A stretch of DNA of 64,000 nt, taken from positions 558,001-622,000 of the forward strand of contig JAYKXP010000005.1 of the NCBI GenBank assembly GCA_037176845.1, read 5' to 3'. A model generated the notes under the pieces. It was not told the origin of the DNA. It did no database searches and was given only the letters and a program-made list of their open reading frames with translations. This DNA is from Paramarasmius palmivorus. Its lineage: Eukaryota; Basidiomycota; Agaricomycetes; Agaricales; Marasmiaceae. The position numbers and the translations under genes are program-made. Numbering within the stretch: the first letter of the stretch is position 1; each line of letters opens with the position of its first letter. Below are positions 47,296 through 61,164 of the stretch, in pieces.

Positions 47296-48744
47296 ATGTC
47301 TGCACCACCCGCGAATACAGGAAAGATATCCACGACTGAAGGATTTATTCTTGGAGGCATAGCTGCGTGCATAGCGGTACATCAACTCTGGCAATTCGTA
47401 TTTCAAAGCTCACCTACGACTGCTGCTAATAGGTCACTATCTCCAATCCTGCCGAAGTTGTCAAAACGCGTCTACAGCTGCAAGGAGAACTAGCCAAAGC
47501 TGGTGCCCCAAAGGTTTACAACAATGCCATAGATGCTCTTGCAAAGACATGGAGAAACGAGGGAATACGGGGTGTACAGAGGGGTTTAGGTCCTGCCGTG
47601 AGTTTCGCCTCGTATGATTTGTCGAGCATGACTGACCGCTGTCGCAATAGTATGTCTACCAAGTATGTTATCATTTCAATAGGCAAGAGTGTTTGGGCTG
47701 AGACACTCAGATACTCTTGAATGGCTCTCGTCTAGGATTTTATGAACCTTTCCGACATAACATTAATAAGCTTATTGGACGTCCGGCCGAAGAACAGATT
47801 CCATTTACTTCCGTCCTAGCAGGAGCAACAAGTGGTGCGGTTGGAGGTAAGTCCTATATGGGTCTATTCCTTTCACAGCCTTCTTAGATGCCTTTCTCGT
47901 ATATAGCATCCCTAGGGAACCCGATGTTCTTAATAAAGGCACGAATGCAGGTCCGTCCGAAATGACATTGTCGTGACCATTTCATAAGACCCATCGTTAG
48001 GCGTATTCACCCGCATTACCTGTCGGAACCCAACATCACTACAAAAGCTCTTTAGACGCTCTCGCCACTATATTTCGTGCAGAGGGTTTTAGAGGTTTAG
48101 TTAGAGGAATAGATGCGGCTATTCTCAGAACGTCCATGGGCTCATCGGTAAGCTTTCTGCATCTTCCTTAGCGCTCAAAGGTTGACATACCATCCAGGTC
48201 CAATTACCTAGTTATAACTTTACCAAAACGCAACTAGTCAAACATGGTATCCTTCCTGAGGGTAGTACGTGGACCTTCCTGGCAAGTAGTACCGTATCCG
48301 GAGCGTGTGTGGTATGTCTTGGTATAAGGACCCTGTATACTGGCACTTACTGTCTTTCTATTTAGTGTCTCGCCATGCAGCCTGCGGATACAGCACTTAC
48401 AAGAGTCTACAATCAACCAACCACTCGGAATGCCAATGGCAAGATTGTAGGGACCCTGTACAGGAATCCCATTGACTGCTTATGGAAGACGTTCAAGGCT
48501 GAAGGAGTTCGTGGTTGGTACAAAGGTGCGAAGGTTGTCTTGAGACACCGACTCAAATATTGACTCACGCTCCTCTAGGATCGACTGCCCACTTCTTGCG
48601 GATAGCACCTCATACGTAAGATTAGTCTCTACATCCTCTTCTTCCGGCTAATCATTGATCTTCAGTATTGTTACACTGACCGCCAACGACATAATTATAA
48701 ACTTATACAAGAAGATTCGTGACCGTCAACGCCACGATGTCTAA
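47296..48744 (+). CDS. OAC1: Mitochondrial carrier, oxaloacetate/sulfate type (Oac1-like)
   Basis: A multi-exon gene starting MSAPPANTGKISTTEGFILG. Three carrier repeats are visible: SNPAEVVKTRLQLQGELAK, GNPMFLIKARMQAYSP and a third of modified form, AMQPADTALTRVYNQP. Each is followed by the repeat's second part (EGIRGVQRGL, EGFRGLVRGID, EGVRGWYKG). The long GELAK loop after repeat 1 and the overall pattern fit the Oac1/SLC25A34-35 branch, which carries oxaloacetate, sulfate and related anions across the inner mitochondrial membrane. It diverges from the Mdm1-like gene with about 240 bp between starts. Confidence 0.85.
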
Positions 48745-48904
48745 TTCCAATGATATACTTCCTTATATTTCTGGACACGGCGAGCCCCCGAGTGATAGCT
48801 GCAAAGAATGTTTATTCAAAAGAGCGTTCTCGTACTAACGAATGAACTAGATTGTATGTAGATAGTCAGGAGTCTGAAGTCATCTATCACCAGACCTTCG
48901 AGCT

Positions 48905-50890
<1,986 letters not shown>

Positions 50891-51428
50891 GTTGGGTAAA
50901 AAGAGTGGGAAGAGAGCTACAATACCTCTCGCAGCATTTTTCGGGGAACCCTGCTTTAAGTATGAACTAATAGTAGTCTAGATCGGCTCGGGATGTTTGG
51001 AGGAAGCTGATCGGCTCCGGAATAGCGTTTAGCTGACCGGTGGACGAGATATTTCAGCCTCACGAATGCTTTTAGCCTCAAACTCTGTAACAGGAATATG
51101 AGTAAAGTTCGTTCTTTGGGAATAGGTAGTCCTTTGGGCGCACCGATACCCTGTCAATTTACCATCCTTGTATCATGACTGTCGGTCTCTATCCTTCCGA
51201 CATCGAAGACGTCTTGGGTTCTTGGGCGCACACGGAGAGTTTGGGCCTTGCAGAGGCAGTGTTGAGTGTATAGGCCATCAGTGGCTCTGAGCGTTCGTCT
51301 TAGAGCGGGGTGAGAACTGTGACGACGATGGATGAACGTGGTCAACGCTGTGCGCAGTTTGCCGATTATAAAAATCCTGCCTCGTTGGTCTAGCAACGTT
51401 TATTACATCTTTCCTCTTCACCTCCATC
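50891..51428. promoter_or_regulatory. Divergent promoter region of glucanase and UAP1 genes
   Basis: About 540 bp between two divergent starts. TATAAAA at 51367 lies about 60 bp upstream of the UAP1 ATG. No gene is supported inside. Confidence 0.5.
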
Positions 51429-52962
51429 ATGTCTTTCGAATCCCTCCAAAAACGCTACGAGGCCGCCGGACAAGGCCATCTCCTCAAGTTTTGGCCTCAA
51501 CTCTCTGAATCGGAACGCAAGGCATTGGCTGATCAACTCGACGCCCTTGACATTGAACGCGTCAATCGTATTTACAAAAAGGCCGTCGACGCTGAGGCCG
51601 AAGCCAATGACCCCAAGGTGACCCAGGCTCCAATCGAACCACTCCCAGAGGCCGCGTCGGAGTCGGTCACTGATGCAGCAAAAGCGAAGGAGTGGAGGCG
51701 AATCGGTCTCGAAGCGATATCGCGTGGCGAAGTCGGCGTTCTTCTGATGGCTGGTGGACAAGGGACGAGATTGGGTAGCAGTGCGCCCAAAGGATGCTAT
51801 GACATTGGATTGCCATCACACGCATCGCTGTTCCAGTACCAGGCTGAGCGAATCGACCGATTGCAGACTGTTGCCGAGCAAGAGTGCAACAAGTCTGCAG
51901 GATCTGTCATCATTCCCTGGTATGTCATGACCAGTGGGCCTACTCGCCGTGACACCGAAGACTACTTCAAGTCGCATTCATACTTTGGTTTGCAAGCCAA
52001 GAACGTCATCTTCTTCGAGCAAGGTATACATCATACGTTTATCATTTCTTCACAAAAACTTATGACGGCATTCAGGAACATTGCCATGCCTTACAATGGA
52101 CGGGAAGGTCCTCCTTGACTCCCCTTCACACGTCGCTGTCGCCCCCGACGGCAACGGCGGACTCTACGCCGCGACTCGTTCACCACTTTCCCCGAACGAC
52201 AAGTCCCATACCGTGCTCAGCGACCTTGCGAAGCGAAAGATCCTTTACGTCCATGCATACTGCGTCGACAACTGCCTCGTCCGTGTTGCCGACCCTGTCT
52301 TCCTCGGTTACAGTATCCAGAAACAGGCTGACTGTGCTGCCAAAGTCGTGCCTAAGACTCAGCCGACAGAGTCCGTCGGCGTTGTCGCGTGTCGTGGCGA
52401 CAAATACAGCGTTGTGGAATACTCTGAAATCTCCAAAGAGCAGGCGGAGAGACGTGACCCCAAGACAGGTCAGCTCGCATTCCGAGCAGGCAATATTGCC
52501 AACCACTTCTACACCACCGCTTACCTCAACCAAGTCGAGAAATTCGAGGACGACTTGGCATTCCACATTGCCCGCAAGAAGATCCCCCACATCGACCTCG
52601 AGACTGGCGAATTCGTGAAGCCTTCGAAGCCCAATGGAATGAAACTTGAGATGTTCGTGTTTGATGTTTTCCCATACACGGAACGTTTCGCTGTCCTGGA
52701 GGTTGAGAGGAAGGAGGAGTTCAGTCCACTCAAAAATGCACCCGGTACTGGTTCGGATGACCCAGAGACCAGTCGTGCCGACTTGCTTGCTCAACACAAG
52801 AGGTTCCTTGAACGAGCTGGCGCTACGGTTAAGGATGGTGTCGAGATTGAAGTTACGCCGTTGGCCAGTTACGCTGGTGAGGGCCTGGAATCCGTCAAAG
52901 GGAAGACCTTCTCCAAATCTGGCGTTGCCAACTCTGTTGAAGAGTTGGATGCTTTGGTTTGA
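51429..52962 (+). CDS. UAP1: UDP-N-acetylglucosamine pyrophosphorylase
   Basis: Two phase-checked exons, 51429-52023 and 52076-52962, give 493 aa, close to the usual family length. The nucleotide-binding signature LLMAGGQGTRLGSSAPKG is at residues 105-122. Further conserved parts are PWYVMTSGPTR, FFEQGTLPCLTMDGK, APDGNGGLYAA and GYSIQKQADCAAKVV, and the GlcNAc-side region includes EYSEISKEQAE and FRAGNIANHFYT. It makes UDP-GlcNAc from GlcNAc-1-P and UTP, the precursor for chitin, N-glycans and GPI anchors, in the cytosol. Confidence 0.95.
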
Positions 52963-53139
52963 AATTCGGGTTGAAGGAGGTCTTGGACTGTAAAGATACG
53001 ATCAATTCTCGACTAGTGAACTCACATTCGGAATGGACTCTCATGGACTTGGGTAATGATACTATACCCATAGATTAATTGTACGCTTTAGCACGATGGT
53101 GTAGATTTGAAAACGAAGATTTTAATTGGAGGTGCAGAT

Positions 53140-55367
53140 TCAACTGCTCACAGCCACTTGATTATCTGTCGTTGTGGTTGTCTGCTTACCGTTAACCGTC
53201 GCAGCTGATGCCCTCAACGGCGCCCTTTTCTCCAATTCATCTCGCAAGGAAGCAAACAACCTCTGAGTCCGTTCTGCGTTCGGCTTGTCGTTGCGGATCT
53301 GACGTCAGTGTCAAGTTTTTCATACGATTCAGGTTATAGAGCAGACTCACCTCTTTACAGCACTGTATCAGTTTGTCGATGAGCATTGTCTGGCCGTTCT
53401 GCGAGTCCTCAAGGTCCTTCCGAAGCTGATGGACCTTGGGTTATTATTAGTAAAATTCACGTCTACAGCGATTCGAGCATGATTACCTCTTCTTCAAGCT
53501 TGTCAGCTCGAGCCTTCTCCCCTTCTGCTAGCTGCTTTTGCTCGGCAGCTCGGGCTCTGGATAGGAGAACCTCGAGCTCCTTTGAGCGAATAACGCATTC
53601 AAAATGTCGTTCTCGATACTCGTACTGACGTAGAACCTCTTTTAGACGCTCCCGGACGCTGATTTAGGTCGTGAGATGAACGCTCATGAGCACGACTGCC
53701 GGAAAGCTTACACGCCGTCAAAAATCTCCTCAAGGGACCTCTTAGCTCTAAAACAGGAATATTAGTTGCATGGTGGCTTGATGCAATGTAGCACTGACTC
53801 TCGAGGGTCATCCGTCCAGTTCTTGATCAACTTCTGTCGCTGTGGTTCTAGAACATCATCCTGAAGTGCACGTTAGCCATATTGGTGTTAATCGAGCGGG
53901 TAGTGGACACACATATTCGTCAGTGGCACCTTCCGTTAGGTCCATCAACTCAACCGCCATAATCTCATCACCATCTTCCATCCCAGCCTCCTCCGGTGTC
54001 ATATCCGCATCCACAGACCGACCACCGTGTGTGAAAATGAACTGCATAGCCGGATTAGGTGATGAACCTGCAGCATCTGGCTTCGAGCCTGTGGTCACAG
54101 GCTGACCAGTCTCTGTCGCACTCTTTCCTTCCACCTTCTTCCCACCGGTCTTCTCCATCCTATCCGTCCATGCGTTGAACAGCTTAGACAGCTTGGTCTT
54201 GCGTGAGATCTTGAAGAAAAGTTCGGCTCGATATCGGCAGACGACTTTGACCACGATGTCGGGCATTTCACGGTACTTCGTGTCTCGTTGTTTAGCCCTG
54301 TCAGCACGCCGTGCTATGTCATTCTTCATTTGTAGGAGCTGAAATTGATACCGGTGTTAGAATAGCGTCGGGTGATGTACGGGTAAAAGACGGCACACCT
54401 CTTCCTGTGCTTCCTCAACACACTGAGCCAAGCGTTTTCCGTCCTCCTGTGCTAGAGTTGAACATACAGATCATCTTCATGTTGTGAATCGACTTTACCC
54501 GAAGTCTTTTGTTGTCCTGAGGAAAGTGTCAGAGTAGCACAAGAATTGAAGTGTTAGTTCGTCCGACCTTCTGTAGTTCACGGGCCAGGTTCTCCATCTT
54601 GGTTTTGGTTTGATTCGCTTTACTGAGCTGGCTCTTTGCTATATAATGCAATGTTAAAACATCGAGTGTAGGACAGCAGTAGCACGCGACACACCTGAAT
54701 CCTTATCCTTGACGAGCTTCTGCTTCTCTTTTGCATGGTCCCGTTCCAAGCGTTTAAGCTCTGCAAACTGAATATAGACCCCATGTTACTCTTCCGGTAC
54801 TTGAGGAATCATTGCGACAACGATAAATACCAGTTCGATGTATTTTGCATGCACAGCGCTGTCCTCGAGACCCTTCATCGACTTTTGCGCTTCCTCCGCT
54901 ACACAGCAAGTCATGGGTCTTTTCTGAAGCTTAAAAAGTGAAATGGCATGCTCACTAAACCGTCGCTCTTCCTCTTCCTCGAGTACCTCCTCCTCCTCCA
55001 ACGCAGCTATTCGACTCTTCAGACTTTCATACATGGCAGCGGGGTCCACCGGTGCCTCGTTCTTCTTCTTGCCCTTTGCATGCTGCGGCTGATGATGATT
55101 ACCATTAACTGCTGGTGGGTGAGTGTGATTATTTGGACGATTCTGTTGGGTATTAGGAGGGTCTGGGGGTACAGAGGCTGGTGCAGGTGTAGCCGGTGGT
55201 CTTGCCATTCGATTGGACGCGTTTTGGGGAAGGGTAGTGGTGGTGGTAGTGGCGCTCATGGAACGAGCAGATGAACGGGGATGGAGGAAACTTGACAACT
55301 TGGTCTTCACGTATTGACCAATGACAAAAGTTCGTTTCGACTTTGTTTGTGTCGTCGTCCCGCTCAT
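53140..55367 (-). CDS. Taxilin-like coiled-coil protein containing a SUMO-like segment
   Basis: A multi-exon gene. The N-terminus is Pro/Asn-rich, and MSATTTTTTLPQ at 55259 is an alternative start. Taxilin-type coiled coil follows: AKSQLSKANQTKTKMENLAR, ELQKDNKRLR, EDGKRLAQCVEEAQEE. After an interruption it resumes with RSLEEIFDGV, RERLKEVLRQYEYRERHFE and VIRSKELEVLLSRARAAEQK. Between the halves an exon at 53913-54338 plus a short exon encode a ubiquitin-fold segment (MPDIVVKVVCRYRAELFF ... MQFIFTHGGRSVDADMTPEE), like Rad60/SUMO-like domains. The frame is continuous through it, with phase 0 on the left. It could be a domain insertion or a gene nested in a taxilin intron. Taxilins bind syntaxins in vesicle traffic. 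Confidence 0.75.
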
Positions 55368-55801
55368 TGCAAGTCCTTTTCAATCACTGAATTTCTCACA
55401 TACTTATTTCTACGCCTCAATATATTTCCAATTTTCGTCCCTTTTCTACTGTGTCCTCAATTCAGGATCCATATTATACAGGATTGTCTACGGATGGTAA
55501 TTTACATAAATCGTGCATCGCATTCCTCAGAGCAATTAATGACCCAGGAAAAATACGGGAGCACAACTTCAGGTTAGCTGAATTTCAGTGAATTTCCAAG
55601 TCCCTAGAGTCAATCCAATTCGACGCCGTTTAGACACGGCCTGGCCACTGACCAGGACAAGAGTACTGAGTACTGAGCGGCTGTCTTGAAACCTGAAGCG
55701 CTCATGCCACGAGCATTTGGACAAGGCCACGTGATGCAACGCGATGGGATTGCGACGTGAATTGTTGAGCGCCAAACGCAACTTGCTCTTGTACTACCAT
55801 C
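55368..55801. promoter_or_regulatory. Divergent promoter region of taxilin and BRCA2 genes
   Basis: About 430 bp between two divergent starts, with no supported gene. Short imperfect direct repeats occur near 55659-55678 (GTACTGAGTACTGAG). Confidence 0.4.
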
Positions 55802-58800
55802 ATGGCGGCTACACGACCTTTAGGTGCGCAATCATCTCTTAATGGCAGTATGATTCACTCAAGATGCTGCAGAGAGGTCGCCGTTCAGCTCACCGACCCG
55901 AAAGCGTCAACGATTACTATCCTCGCCAGATTACGACAGTCAATTTCCAGCTCTCAGCCAAGAAGACTTCACAGCTATCGAAGAGATTGAATCCAGACTC
56001 TCTCAGACAAAAAAACTCAATCAAGGAAATGACAATGACCCTCAATGCAGTCATTCGCAAAGTTCGGATACCAATCCATTTGCCATCAGTTTCTCGAAAC
56101 CTTCCTCTCATGCGCAACCGACGAAGCCCACTTTTGGTTTTACCAGGGCATCAAATGTCGACACAAATCAATCGGAAGGTTGGAAAGAAGGCGACCGGTC
56201 TTCGTCTCCAGAACCTCCAGAAGAGAAAGATTATTCTTCATGGTTTGATTCGGGACCTTCGCAAGCGCATGCACCCATGGGATTTCAGACAGCTTCATTC
56301 GCCTCAGCATCTTCACTAAAAGAAACGACTAGTGCAGCACCCATTGGCTTTCGTACCGCTGGAAAAGGGTTCATTGCGCCTTCTGCCGCTGCACTTGCGA
56401 AAGCTCAACAGAAGATGAAGGAGATTTGGGGGGATGACGCACCAGATACACCAGATACGTCAGGAGAAAATGCGTTTAGGACGGCATCCAGTATCGAAAC
56501 TCCTGTAGATTCTGCACAACGAGGGCCCTTACGCTCGCTAGGAAATGCCTTCAGCTCCGTCTCCACACCATGCCCACCTGCAGTCAACAAAGCTCCTACT
56601 TCAACCTCCGGATTCGCATCTGCCTCCTCCACTTTTACATCCCCACTGGTCACAAAGGCACTAGACAAGCATAGGCCCAAGCCATTCAAATCACCTTTCC
56701 TAGCACAGAACAAAACCCCCATTCCCACCACCCCAATCAACCGTAGTACCGCACCATCCACCTCTACCCATATAGGATTTAGCACTGCTCGACCACCACA
56801 GTCGCTATCTACCCCTACCGCAAATGCTTCCTTCCAAACACCCGCAAAGCCTACCGGCACGGCGTCACTTGCTTTCAGTACACCTGCGCGCAGTGCACGA
56901 AACACGCATCGTTTTGTAACGCCCTTCAAGAAGGGCATGGGACCTGGAGAGACAGGCCGAGCAACACTCGACACCCAGGTCGTAGCCATTCGTAGTAGCG
57001 CCGTTGCGACTCCGGTGACTAAAAGAAAGGTTCAATGCATGTTCGATCTCAGTGAGTAGTTGCTACTTGCTGCATACAAGTCAGCTAACATTGCTAACTC
57101 CAGATCGTCCCCACAACCGGAAATCACTGCTGAGTTCCGGCCTGGTCCCACAGCGGTTCACTGAAGAAGAGTTGAAATACTATGACCTGTTTGTACATCT
57201 CTTTCTGGAAGTTTTCTCTCTAAGTTTTCCCCATATTAGTGATTACGACGAGCTCATTCGAGTTACACCTGAAACAGCAGTTTATTACAACTTCTTCAGC
57301 CCGTCGCTGACATCACACCTCTCTGACTCAACACCGCATACGACGACATCCAGTGATTTCGGTGCCAACGAGGCGTTCCAACGATTACAATCAATGAACT
57401 GCAATCTTGCCAAGAAGGAGTGGGTGGTGAACCATTGGAGCCTCATTCTATGGAAGCTGGCTGGTATGGTGGCATTAGATCCCGAGAGAGAATGCACGGG
57501 TCAGAGAAGGTGGTCTCGGAGTGAAGTTTGGAACCAGTTACTGTACCGGTATGTGTGAGTCTTGCGTACAAACTTATAGCTAACAATCGTCAATAGGTAT
57601 GAAAGAGAACTTAACATGGGAATTCGACCTGCACTTCGGCGAATCACGACTCAGGATAGCCCTGCATCTTCCCCCATAGTGCTCTGCGTATCGAATATCA
57701 TCTTTCCGCTGGCACAAGAGGCCAACGGGCGAACTGTCGAGTTGCCACCAGAACTCGAAGTCACTGACGGATGGTACAAACTTCGGGCCAAGATAGACGC
57801 ACCTTTGATTCGCGCTGTACAGAAAGGTACTATAAGAATCGGTCGAAAGTTGGCAGTTGCAGGTGCCAGAGTAGGTCCATTTTTCGATAAAGGTTCATGA
57901 TACAACGCTAACCTGAGGACTAGCTTGACAGCGAACGAAAAGATCCTCTCGAAGTCCTTGAAGCATACAACTCGGTCAAGCTAATCATTAATGGTAACGC
58001 TTCTCACCTTGCACCATGGCACGCCAAGTTAGGGTTTCAACAAGGACCATTTATCGCGACGTTGCGTAGTCTCTCTCCAGACGGCGGACTGGTACCTGTC
58101 ATTGATGTAGTTGTGACGAACGTGCATCCCATTGCATACTTCGAGTTCTCGGTGGACGAACAGGGGAGGAAGAAGACTGAGGGACCCAGGAATGAAGCAG
58201 AAGAGGCAAAGTGTGCAGATCAATGGAAGGTGCAGTGACCTCATTTGTACTTCCTGTCTCAAAGACAATTGACACGACTCAACGCCAAGGCAAAACGAGA
58301 GGCAGCAGAGTCGAAACTTCGCGAGGCACACGAAAAGAAAGTTCGGAGATACCTTGGATACGCGGAACGACTCGAGCAAAAAGCTGGCGGAAAACTTCGA
58401 GGCGACGAACCACCTGACTCTGTTGAAAATATGTACGATGAACTGGAAGAACCTGAAGATGCAGGTCCGGTTTTAGCAAGGGCAACAGCACACGAAGCTG
58501 GATGGCTGGCGAGGTATATCCGGGATAGGATCGAGAAAGATCAAGACAGAGTGCGGGATGAGATTGAGAAAGAATTAAACGTGCGTTCCAACCCTGTGAC
58601 ACTCCTCCGTCGTTAACTCCGAACAGGATATCTGCCCTCCAAGACACTTGCGCAACTTCAGGGTTATTTTTATCAAGGACGCCCAAAGTAATCGACGGCC
58701 TGCGAATCGAATGGCACAATTAACCGTATGGGATGTGCTGAATACCCAACTCACAGAAGGCAAGCCTGTAGGGCATTTTGAGGCCGGGTATCGCTGCATT

Positions 58801-58959
58801 GTAGGTACTCCCTAATTACTCGATGGGCTGGAACTGAAAATTGAGCAGATCACAAATGTGATGCCGAGTTCCCTTCGAGCTTGGATGGGACACGATCCGG
58901 GCAGTGAAGTGTTCTTGGTGACGACAAGAGCTACGAAGTTTCAAAAGCTGAAATCATGA
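55802..58959 (+). CDS. BRH2: BRCA2 homologue (Brh2-like recombination mediator)
   Basis: A multi-exon gene from MAATRPL, joined to DAAERSPFSSPTRKR, to a TGA at 58957-58959. The N-terminal half has one good BRC-type motif (IGFRTAGKGFIAPSAAALAK near 56340) and several weaker F-x-x-A motifs, which bind Rad51. The C-terminal half has the BRCA2 helical domain (QRFTEEELKYYDL, EWVVNHWSLILWKLAGMV, WSRSEVWNQLLYRYERELN), OB1 (SPIVLCVSNIIFP, VTDGWYKLRAKIDAPLIRAV, IRIGRKLAVAGARL), a charged tower-like helix (RQLTRLNAKAKREAAESKLR) and a shorter OB2. The helical and OB region binds Dss1 and ssDNA in other species. There is no third OB fold. Confidence 0.92.
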
Positions 58960-59166
58960 ATAGCATGTGATGTTTCCTTTCGTCTTCTGTACCCTGTAAA
59001 CGCTTCATCCTAACGGACCTGTACTTGTCCATCGTAGAACTGTAATTTGTTACGTGTATCCCTATTCACTGAAAGCTAACTTTAGGACTAATACCATTAA
59101 TCTAAGGGCAGTACTATTATAACATGAGCTGGTGATTCCACAATGATCGTCGAGATAAGAACACGT

Positions 59167-60881
59167 CTAAGAGCTTAGACCGTATTTCTTCAGAATGCTT
59201 TGATAGTCTTTAACATCCTCGTGCCCTTGGCAAACGATTGTGGGCCTATTCCCTGACTGCGGGCCAAATATCCGCGTAGCCACTCGTCGAATGTCATCAG
59301 CAGTGACTTGTGCAATTTTAGCCGTCATCTCCGTTACTGGAACTGGTCGGTTGTGAACCAGAACCTGCAAATAGTGTTAGGTGAGTCATAAAGATGACAA
59401 CGCATAACAGAATATCACACACCTGTCTGCCCAAATCCTCGACTTGGATCGACCGACTTTCAATGGCCATCATCAGACTTGACATAAGCTGGTTCTTTGC
59501 CCGTGAAAGCTCGACCTCGGGTATTGTCGTATACATGAGTAAGCTTAGTTGGTGGACGAGGTGGGGAAGGATTTGTGTTGGGGTATTTCCACCTTTGATG
59601 CCGTCTACAGCAGGTACAAAGGAGGCGAATAGACCGAAAAGGGACGAATCAGTGTAAATGTGGTGGAATGATGCGCAGTGGTCGACCTGAGGGAAGAGAT
59701 TGAGGATGTGGGTGTAGAGGCGAGAATACATTCCTTTGCCAGGTCCACCTAAACGAAGATACGTGAACAGCTGAAACGTCAGTAGGAAAGCGCACTCACC
59801 AGCTGAGAAACTTCCACCGCCACCAAGTAGTACTTGCATAGTAGCCAAGACGTACACATCTTCGTCATGAATACCAACACCCTCGTAGCCGATATATAGG
59901 TGGTCAAATTCACCCTCTAGATCATGTACGAACTGATGTCCGCCAGTGTAGGCAGATGCAGAAAGTGCCTCTGGTGGATCTATCGACGAGTTGGGGAATA
60001 GATATGATGCTGCACGGGACAACGTCTTTTTGACCGATTGGTTATTCGGTGACAATAAGTTGTTGGGGATTGGATGTGTGGGGTTGAGCCGTTGACTTGA
60101 TTGGGGAAGAGAAAGCGAAGGTGTGGCTTGGAATGACGAAAAGTACTTGTCGACTAGCTCAACAAGCTCTTGATGATGCATTCCTGCACCTGCAATGACA
60201 ATACGTTCGGGAGTATACCAGTGTTTCATGGTTTTACGAAGCAGTGCGCTGTCAATGAGGTCTATCCGGTCTTCGGATGGAAGTACTGGATTTCCAAGGC
60301 CCTTGTGGTTGTAAGCGACGGCATGAAGAACCTCAGGAAGTATCATTTCCGGTTTTGCAGCTAACTCCCGAAGTTCGTAGTACGCCGCGTCTCTCTGGGC
60401 TTCTATCTCTTCTGGTAAAAATGCCGCGTTTTGAACAGTATCCGCAATGAGCTCGAGGGCTAATGGTGTCGCTTTGCTGAAATGAGAGGACTGGTACATA
60501 ATGGATTCTCTAGACGAGGCGGCCATTATCTGACCCCCCATTAAATGCATTGCAGACGCCATCTCTTCCTCTGTTCGGTTGTGCGTGCTCTGAAAAGCAA
60601 ATTAGACCAAATCCGTCCTACATTCAAATATAACACACTTTGAACGCCATCCTATCCAAGAAGTGGCTAACACCAGATGTTTCTGCCGTCTCATAACGGG
60701 TTCCCGCATCCACATAGAGTCCGACAGAAGTGAAATGACCCGGCGTTGAATCCGTTGCAACCCGAATTTTGTTTGGAAGAGTCGTGATCTGAACTTGAGA
60801 GGGGTTCTGCTGGTTTACATGAAGATTTCTGATTCCATTTTTTGTTATTCCACGAGCGAGAGACCTGCTGGCTTTGTGCAT
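59167..60881 (-). CDS. MAS2: Mitochondrial processing peptidase alpha subunit
   Basis: A multi-exon gene from MHKASRSLARGITKNGIRNL, an Arg/Lys-rich amphipathic presequence, to the stop at 59167. An M16 fold is seen: PNKIRVATDSTPGHFTSVGL, VDAGTRYETAETSGVSHFLD. The zinc motif HxxEH of the beta subunit is replaced by SHFLDRM, as expected for the non-catalytic alpha subunit. The substrate-binding glycine-rich loop [20 protein letters not shown] is intact, with an intron inside it. With Mas1 it cleaves presequences in the matrix. Confidence 0.94.
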
Positions 60882-61164
60882 GAAAGTCGGGAGTAAGACG
60901 CAGAAAACAGTTACGAAGCCGACGGAGGAGCGCGCCGCTGAGCAAGCAGTAGCACGTGGACGGCGGAAATAGATAAGATAGATCGCAGTCCAAATTTTTG
61001 CCGCTTACCGTATCCGGGTCCCTGGGCGTCACCCTCTTGCCAATTGACGTCCTCCATTTGAAGCACCTCAACGACAAGTTTCCGAACGGGATCCGGTTTA
61101 CTCTAAAAATGCACGTGTTAAATACCCCGACTCTCTTGTTCTCCTACCACCATCTTCTACTATC

